Source of the DNA: JAJDOJ01 sp034722015
GTDB taxonomy: Bacteria > Pseudomonadota > Gammaproteobacteria > JAJDOJ01
Direction of reading: 5' to 3'
DNA length: 29,273 nucleotides
NCBI GenBank assembly: GCA_034722015.1
Contig: JAYENI010000171.1
Span: 1-29,273 of the forward strand
The translations under genes and the position numbers were made by a program. The notes under the pieces were generated by a model. The model was not told where the DNA came from, ran no database searches, and saw only the letters and a list, made by a program, of their open reading frames with translations. The first letter of the stretch is position 1. Every line of letters begins with the position of its first letter. Positions 25,775 through 29,273 of this stretch are shown here, piece after piece.

Positions 25775-25993
25775 ATGGCAAAAGAAGATCATATCGAGAT
25801 GCAGGGTACCGTCATCGACACCCTGCCGAATACCACGTTCCGGGTGGAGCTGGAGAACGGTCACGTCGTGACCGCGCACATCTCCGGAAGGATGCGCAAG
25901 CACTACATACGGATTCTGACAGGCGATAAAGTGACGGTGGAACTCACCCCCTACGATCTCAGCAAGGGTCGGATCATCTACCGCGGCCGATAG
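25775..25993 (+). CDS. infA: Translation initiation factor IF-1
   Basis: The product is 72 residues, the standard IF-1 size, an OB-fold protein: MAKEDHIEMQGTVIDTLPN, FRVELENGHVVTAHISGRMR, HYIRILTGDKVTVELTPYDL and the ending GRIIYRGR. It binds the ribosomal A site during initiation. It is transcribed toward clpA, the convergent clpA/infA arrangement also seen in E. coli. No ribosome site stands out upstream (TTCTAACCGC). Confidence 0.97.
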   Translation: MAKEDHIEMQGTVIDTLPNTTFRVELENGHVVTAHISGRMRKHYIRILTGDKVTVELTPYDLSKGRIIYRGR

Positions 25994-26011
25994 CGCCCGG
26001 GATCCCTGCTC

Positions 26012-26031
26012 ATTTAACAGAAATCGCCTAG
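26012..26031. repeat. Remnant end of the hairpin element
   Basis: About 20 bases ending CAGAAATCGCCTAG match the left end of hairpin copy 1 read backwards (TTTGACAGAAATCGCCTTAG) with one mismatch and one missing T. The rest of the element is gone. Its TA is inside the CTAG that borders the second MITE, so the two elements abut. Confidence 0.6.
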
Positions 26032-26193
26032 CAGCCTGTCCGAGAATGGGGTTCGTCGCGAGGGGAAGCGTCGCTGAGGTGGATTTTATGTTCGTTTGAG
26101 GAGAATAGTCGCCTCGTGTGACGAGAACGAATGTGAAATCCTGCCAGCGAGGCTTTTCCGCAGTAGCACTTCCATTCTCGGACAGGCTCCTAG
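26028..26193. mobile_element. CTAG-flanked MITE, copy 2
   Basis: 166 bp with CTAG at both edges and inverted ends (AGCCTGTCCGAGAATGG against CCATTCTCGGACAGGCT). Read in reverse, it shares CTAGGAGCCTGTCCGAGAATGG, split here as end plus GAAG, then CTACTGCG and TATTCTCCTCA with copy 1. Its outer CTAG contains the TAG stop codon of clpA (26190-26192). It lies between the converging clpA and infA genes, where its inverted ends could end transcription from both sides. Confidence 0.83.
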
Positions 26194-28445
26194 ACGACGG
26201 CCTCGTCCTCGACCGACAGCTCCGGCTTCTCGTCGACGATGGTCACGCGCACCTGCCCCCCCTGGCTGAGGCGGCCAAACAGGATGTCGTCGGCCAGCGG
26301 CTTCTTGATGTATTCCTGAATGACCCGCGCCATGGGCCGCGCCCCCATCTTCGGATCGTAGCCCTTGTCCGCGATCCAGGCACGCGCCTCGTCGTCAATG
26401 ATCAGGGAGACCTTTTTCTCCTGTAGCTGCGCCTCGAGCTGGATAATGAATTTGTCGACCACGTTGGCAATCGTGCGCCGTTCCAGCGAGCGGAAGTTGA
26501 CGATGGCGTCCAGGCGATTTCGAAACTCCGGCGTAAACGTCCTGCGAATCACCTCGCCGCTGTCCGTCGAGTGGTCCTGTACCGTAAATCCCACGCTGGC
26601 GCGGCTCATTTCCTCGGCGCCGGCATTGGTGGTCATGACCAGGACCACATTGCGAAAATCGACCTTGCGCGCGTTGGTGTCCGTCAGGGTCCCGTGGTCC
26701 ATGACCTGCAACAGGAGGTTGAACACATCGGGGTGCGCCTTCTCGACCTCATCCAGCAGCAGTACCGCGTGCGGGGAGTTCAGGACGGCATCGGTCAACA
26801 ACCCGCCCTGGTCGTAGCCCACGTATCCGGGCGGTGCGCCGATCAGTCGCGAAACCGTGTGGCGCTCCATGTACTCCGACATGTCGAACCGAATCAGCTC
26901 GATGTTCATCAACCGGGCGAGCTGTCGCGTGACCTCCGTCTTGCCGACACCCGTGGGCCCCGAGAACAGAAAAGAGCCGATGGGTTTCTCCGCGTCGCCC
27001 AGACCCGTGCGGGACATCTTGATGGCCGTGGTCAGGGTGTCGATGGCCTCGTCCTGGCCGAAAACGACCATCTTGAGGTCGCGATCCAGCGTCCTGAGCG
27101 TCTCCATGTCGGACTTCGACACGTTTCTGGGCGGTATGCGCGCCATTTTGGCAATGATGTTCTCGATGTCCTTGACCGAGATACTCTTTCTGCGCGACGC
27201 CGCGGGCTGCAGCCTGACCCGCGCGCCGGCCTCGTCGATGACGTCGATTGCCTTGTCCGGCAGGTGGCGGTCATTGATGTGACGCGCGGCAAGATCCGCC
27301 GCGGCATGTAGCGCCTTGCCCGTATATCGCACCTGATGGTGGGATTCGAAGCGATCCTTGAGGCCGAGAAGGATCTTGTAGGTTTCCTCCACCGAGGGTT
27401 CGGAGATGTCGATCTTCTGGAAACGCCGCGCCAGCGCATGGTCCTTCTCGAAAACACCCCGGTATTCCTGATAAGTCGTGGAACCGATGCACTTCAGTTC
27501 CCCCGATGCCAGCATGGGCTTGATCAGGTTCGATGCATCCATGACGCCGCCGGAAGCGGAGCCGGCGCCGATAATGGTGTGTATCTCGTCGATGAACAGA
27601 ACCGCATGCGGTTCCTTGCGCAACTGCCCGAGCACCCCCTTGAGCCGCTTCTCGAAATCGCCGCGATACTTGGTGCCGGCAACGAGCGCGCCGAGATCGA
27701 GCGAATAGATGGTACTGTCACCAAGGACCTCCGGCACCTCCCCGTCGACGATCTTCTTCGCCAGCCCTTCGGCGATCGCGGTCTTGCCAACCCCGGCCTC
27801 GCCGACGAAGAGCGGATTGTTCTTGCGTCTGCGACAGAGGATCTGGATGGTGCGCTCGACCTCGTCGTGCCGACCGATCAACGGGTCGATCTTGCCCTCG
27901 GCGGCCAGTTCGTTGAGATTGACCGCAAAGCTTTCCAGCGGTTTTTTTGGCGTCGAGGCTTCCGGGCTCTCCTGCTCGGCGGGCTGCACCGGGTCATCCT
28001 CGGCGTCATCAGAGACCTTGGAAATGCCGTGCGAGATGTAGTTGACGACATCCAGCCGCGCCACGTCGTAACGACTCAGCAGGTAGACCGCCTGGGATTC
28101 CTGCTCCCCGAAGATGGCAACCAGCACGTTGGCGCCCGTCACCTCTTTCTTTCCCGAGGACTGAACGTGAAACACGGCTCGCTGCAGCACTCGCTGGAAT
28201 CCCAGCGTGGGTTGCGTGTCGCGGTCATCGCCCTCGGGGAGGACCGGCGTATTGGCGACGATGAATTCACCGAGTTCCCGGCCCAGTCTGGCGAGGTCCA
28301 CGCCAACGGCCTTGAGCACCTCGGCCGCGGTTGAGTTGTCCGTGAGCGCGAGCAGCAGGTGTTCGACCGTCATGAATTCATGCCGGTCTTCCCGGGCGGA
28401 TTTGAACGCCTTGTTCAGCGATAATTCGAGTTCCTTGTCAAGCAT
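26190..28445 (-). CDS. clpA: ClpA unfoldase, ATPase subunit of ClpAP
   Basis: The product is 751 residues (E. coli 758) from ATG 28445; the longer frame to 28556 runs into clpS and has no family sequence. The N-domain starts MLDKELELSLNKAFKSARED. D1 has Walker A GEAGVGKTAI (about 215-224) and the Walker B FIDEIHT; D2 has GPTGVGKTEV and LLLDEVEKAHPDVFN, with YVGYDQGG as the pore loop. It unfolds substrates and feeds them to ClpP. The stop codon TAG is part of the CTAG at the MITE edge; the C-terminal sequence (LSVEDEAVV) looks complete. Confidence 0.96.
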   Translation of the reverse strand: MLDKELELSLNKAFKSAREDRHEFMTVEHLLLALTDNSTAAEVLKAVGVDLARLGRELGEFIVANTPVLPEGDDRDTQPTLGFQRVLQRAVFHVQSSGKKEVTGANVLVAIFGEQESQAVYLLSRYDVARLDVVNYISHGISKVSDDAEDDPVQPAEQESPEASTPKKPLESFAVNLNELAAEGKIDPLIGRHDEVERTIQILCRRRKNNPLFVGEAGVGKTAIAEGLAKKIVDGEVPEVLGDSTIYSLDLGALVAGTKYRGDFEKRLKGVLGQLRKEPHAVLFIDEIHTIIGAGSASGGVMDASNLIKPMLASGELKCIGSTTYQEYRGVFEKDHALARRFQKIDISEPSVEETYKILLGLKDRFESHHQVRYTGKALHAAADLAARHINDRHLPDKAIDVIDEAGARVRLQPAASRRKSISVKDIENIIAKMARIPPRNVSKSDMETLRTLDRDLKMVVFGQDEAIDTLTTAIKMSRTGLGDAEKPIGSFLFSGPTGVGKTEVTRQLARLMNIELIRFDMSEYMERHTVSRLIGAPPGYVGYDQGGLLTDAVLNSPHAVLLLDEVEKAHPDVFNLLLQVMDHGTLTDTNARKVDFRNVVLVMTTNAGAEEMSRASVGFTVQDHSTDSGEVIRRTFTPEFRNRLDAIVNFRSLERRTIANVVDKFIIQLEAQLQEKKVSLIIDDEARAWIADKGYDPKMGARPMARVIQEYIKKPLADDILFGRLSQGGQVRVTIVDEKPELSVEDEAVV

Positions 28446-28473
28446 ATCGTGTCGGTCTTCGTTTTCCGCCGCG

Positions 28474-28797
28474 TTACGCCTCTTCCATGGCGCACAGCAG
28501 CGGATGGTTGTTGGCCCTTGAAACCTCGTTGACCTGGGCCACCTTGGTCTCGGCAATCTCCCGGGTGAACACCCCGCAGATCCCCTTGCCCCGGGTGTGA
28601 ACGTGCAACATGATTCGGGTCGCCTTTTCCCGGTTCATTCGGAAGAAGTTTTCGAGTATGTACACGACGAATTCCATCGGCGTGTAGTCGTCGTTCACGA
28701 GGACGACCTTGTACATACGCGGTTGTTTGACCTTGGGCCGGGACTCCTCGACCTCGAAATCCACACCCGTCTGAGATTGCGTATCCTTGCCGCTCAT
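28474..28797 (-). CDS. clpS: ClpS adaptor protein
   Basis: The product is 107 residues. Family motifs are YKVVLVNDDYTPMEFVVYIL, with the Asp pair that contacts the N-degron, and LHVHTRGKGICGVFTREIAE, with the conserved His. It hands proteins with destabilising N-terminal residues to ClpA. The 28-base gap to clpA indicates one message, as in most proteobacteria. Confidence 0.96.
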   Translation of the reverse strand: MSGKDTQSQTGVDFEVEESRPKVKQPRMYKVVLVNDDYTPMEFVVYILENFFRMNREKATRIMLHVHTRGKGICGVFTREIAETKVAQVNEVSRANNHPLLCAMEEA

Positions 28798-28832
28798 TAC
28801 ACCTGCGTGAATTGTCTTGCCCCTTCGGACTG

Positions 28833-28838
28833 ATTATA
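28833..28838 (-). promoter_or_regulatory. clpS: Probable clpS -10 element
   Basis: A perfect TATAAT on the minus strand, preceded by TGTGGGTA, lies 35 bases before the clpS ATG. The -35 region (AGAACG at 17-base spacing) is poor, so activity may depend on an extended -10 or an activator. Confidence 0.5.
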
Positions 28839-29126
28839 TACCCACAAAGGGGCGCCGTTCTGCTGCGGTGGCGCACCCCGAACATACCCTGGCCTGTCCG
28901 GGACGCAACTGCGGGAAATACAAAATAAATTCGACCGTCGCGCCGATCCCTCGGGCGCCATCGCGGGGTACTCCCTTTTTCGCGACTCCTGACATTTTTA
29001 GTCGGGGAAACCCGCCTCGGGTTCCGAGACCCGATTGCCGCGCGTCGATCGGGCCGGCGCGATCGGCTATGATGAAACGCCCTGGCGAACCGCGCAAACG
29101 GGACACAACGGATTCGACGGACCCGA
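28839..29126. other. Intergenic stretch upstream of clpS
   Basis: No gene is recognised. A small hairpin, TCGGGT-TCCGAG-ACCCGA, lies near 29013-29030. It resembles a T-arm by eye, but no acceptor or anticodon stem can be built around it, so it is not a tRNA. Frames crossing the stretch on both strands are shadow-like. Confidence 0.4.
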
Positions 29127-29273
29127 TAAGGCGATTGCCGGAAAATGACATACCGGATTGCGCAGGATTATCGTTCGTCTTCAAGGCGCGGTAACGGGCG
29201 CATAGTCGTTCTATGCAACCGTTGCCGCAACGCCGAAGACGGACGAAAAGACAAGCAGGATGGTATGTCATTT
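29127..29273. mobile_element. TA-flanked hairpin element, copy 3, cut by window end
   Basis: 147 bases of the element are seen in the opposite orientation to copies 1 and 2, beginning TAAGGCGATTGCCGG. Outer arms are ATGACATACC and GGTATGTCAT: the variable triplet (ATG) is again matched in the far arm (CAT). The centre reads GCATAGTCGTTCTATGC. About 15 bases of the far end lie beyond the window. Confidence 0.82.

Noticed and set aside
29013..29030. T-arm-like hairpin suggesting a tRNA
   Set aside because: No acceptor, D or anticodon stem of the right spacing could be drawn around it.
28817..29194. 125-codon plus-strand frame upstream of clpS
   Set aside because: It is Arg/Pro-rich, overlaps the clpS -10 element and runs into the hairpin element; no family resemblance.
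1..29273. CRISPR arrays or a defence island
   Set aside because: No evenly spaced short repeats were seen, and apart from the single Uma2-type gene no defence gene family is recognisable.

Overview
The window looks like chromosome from a GC-rich gammaproteobacterium. The best evidence is the minus-strand block acpP, fabF, pabC, mltG, tmk, holB, pilZ, whose order and products match the Pseudomonas/Chromatiales-type arrangement. RelA carries the synthetase-only EFDD motif, and the PilZ protein is the type IV pilus kind. The exact taxon cannot be fixed from sequence reading alone. No tRNA, rRNA, CRISPR array or intact transposase was found.

Layout. (1) 1-8872 is an accessory, partly decayed block. 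It holds an OmpA-domain envelope protein (-), an IS1595-derived miniature element, an MscS-type channel (+), a frameshifted lipoprotein-like remnant, a 24-residue membrane peptide, a lipoprotein with an alpha/beta-hydrolase signature, and three broken genes in a row: an internally deleted membrane protein, a DUF4239-like gene with a frameshift, and a GrlR-like gene split by a MITE. A Uma2-type nuclease gene closes it. Two inverted copies of a GC-rich palindromic repeat (1-42 and 8752-8792) bracket the block. (2) 8873-17319 (-) reads sucA, sucB, yjbQ, relA, a Sel1-repeat gene and an outer-membrane MetA-like protein: the TCA cycle 2-oxoglutarate dehydrogenase E1/E2 pair beside the stringent-response synthetase. 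(3) 17502-25455 (-) is the fatty-acid, cell-wall, DNA-replication and pilus cluster fabD, fabG, acpP, fabF, pabC, mltG, tmk, holB, pilZ. (4) 25775-28797 holds infA (+) converging on clpS-clpA (-), the adaptor and unfoldase of the ClpAP protease. (5) The right edge carries a truncated repeat.

The most unusual signal is the repeat population. A 162-bp imperfect-hairpin element, always flanked by TA, is present twice around fabG, truncated at the window end, and as an about 20-bp remnant next to clpA. Its outer arms differ between copies, but each copy stays self-complementary (ATA/TAT, TTT/AAA, ATG/CAT). One copy supplies the fabD stop codon and the remnant abuts the clpA stop codon. A second family (166-167 bp, CTAG-flanked) splits the GrlR-like gene exactly, so that removing it with one CTAG restores the reading frame, and its other copy sits on the clpA stop codon. 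A third element (214 bp) has 24-bp ends, near-identical 8-bp flanks and the N-terminal peptide of an IS1595-type transposase. The core genes look intact and functional; the left third looks like a region of gene turnover.
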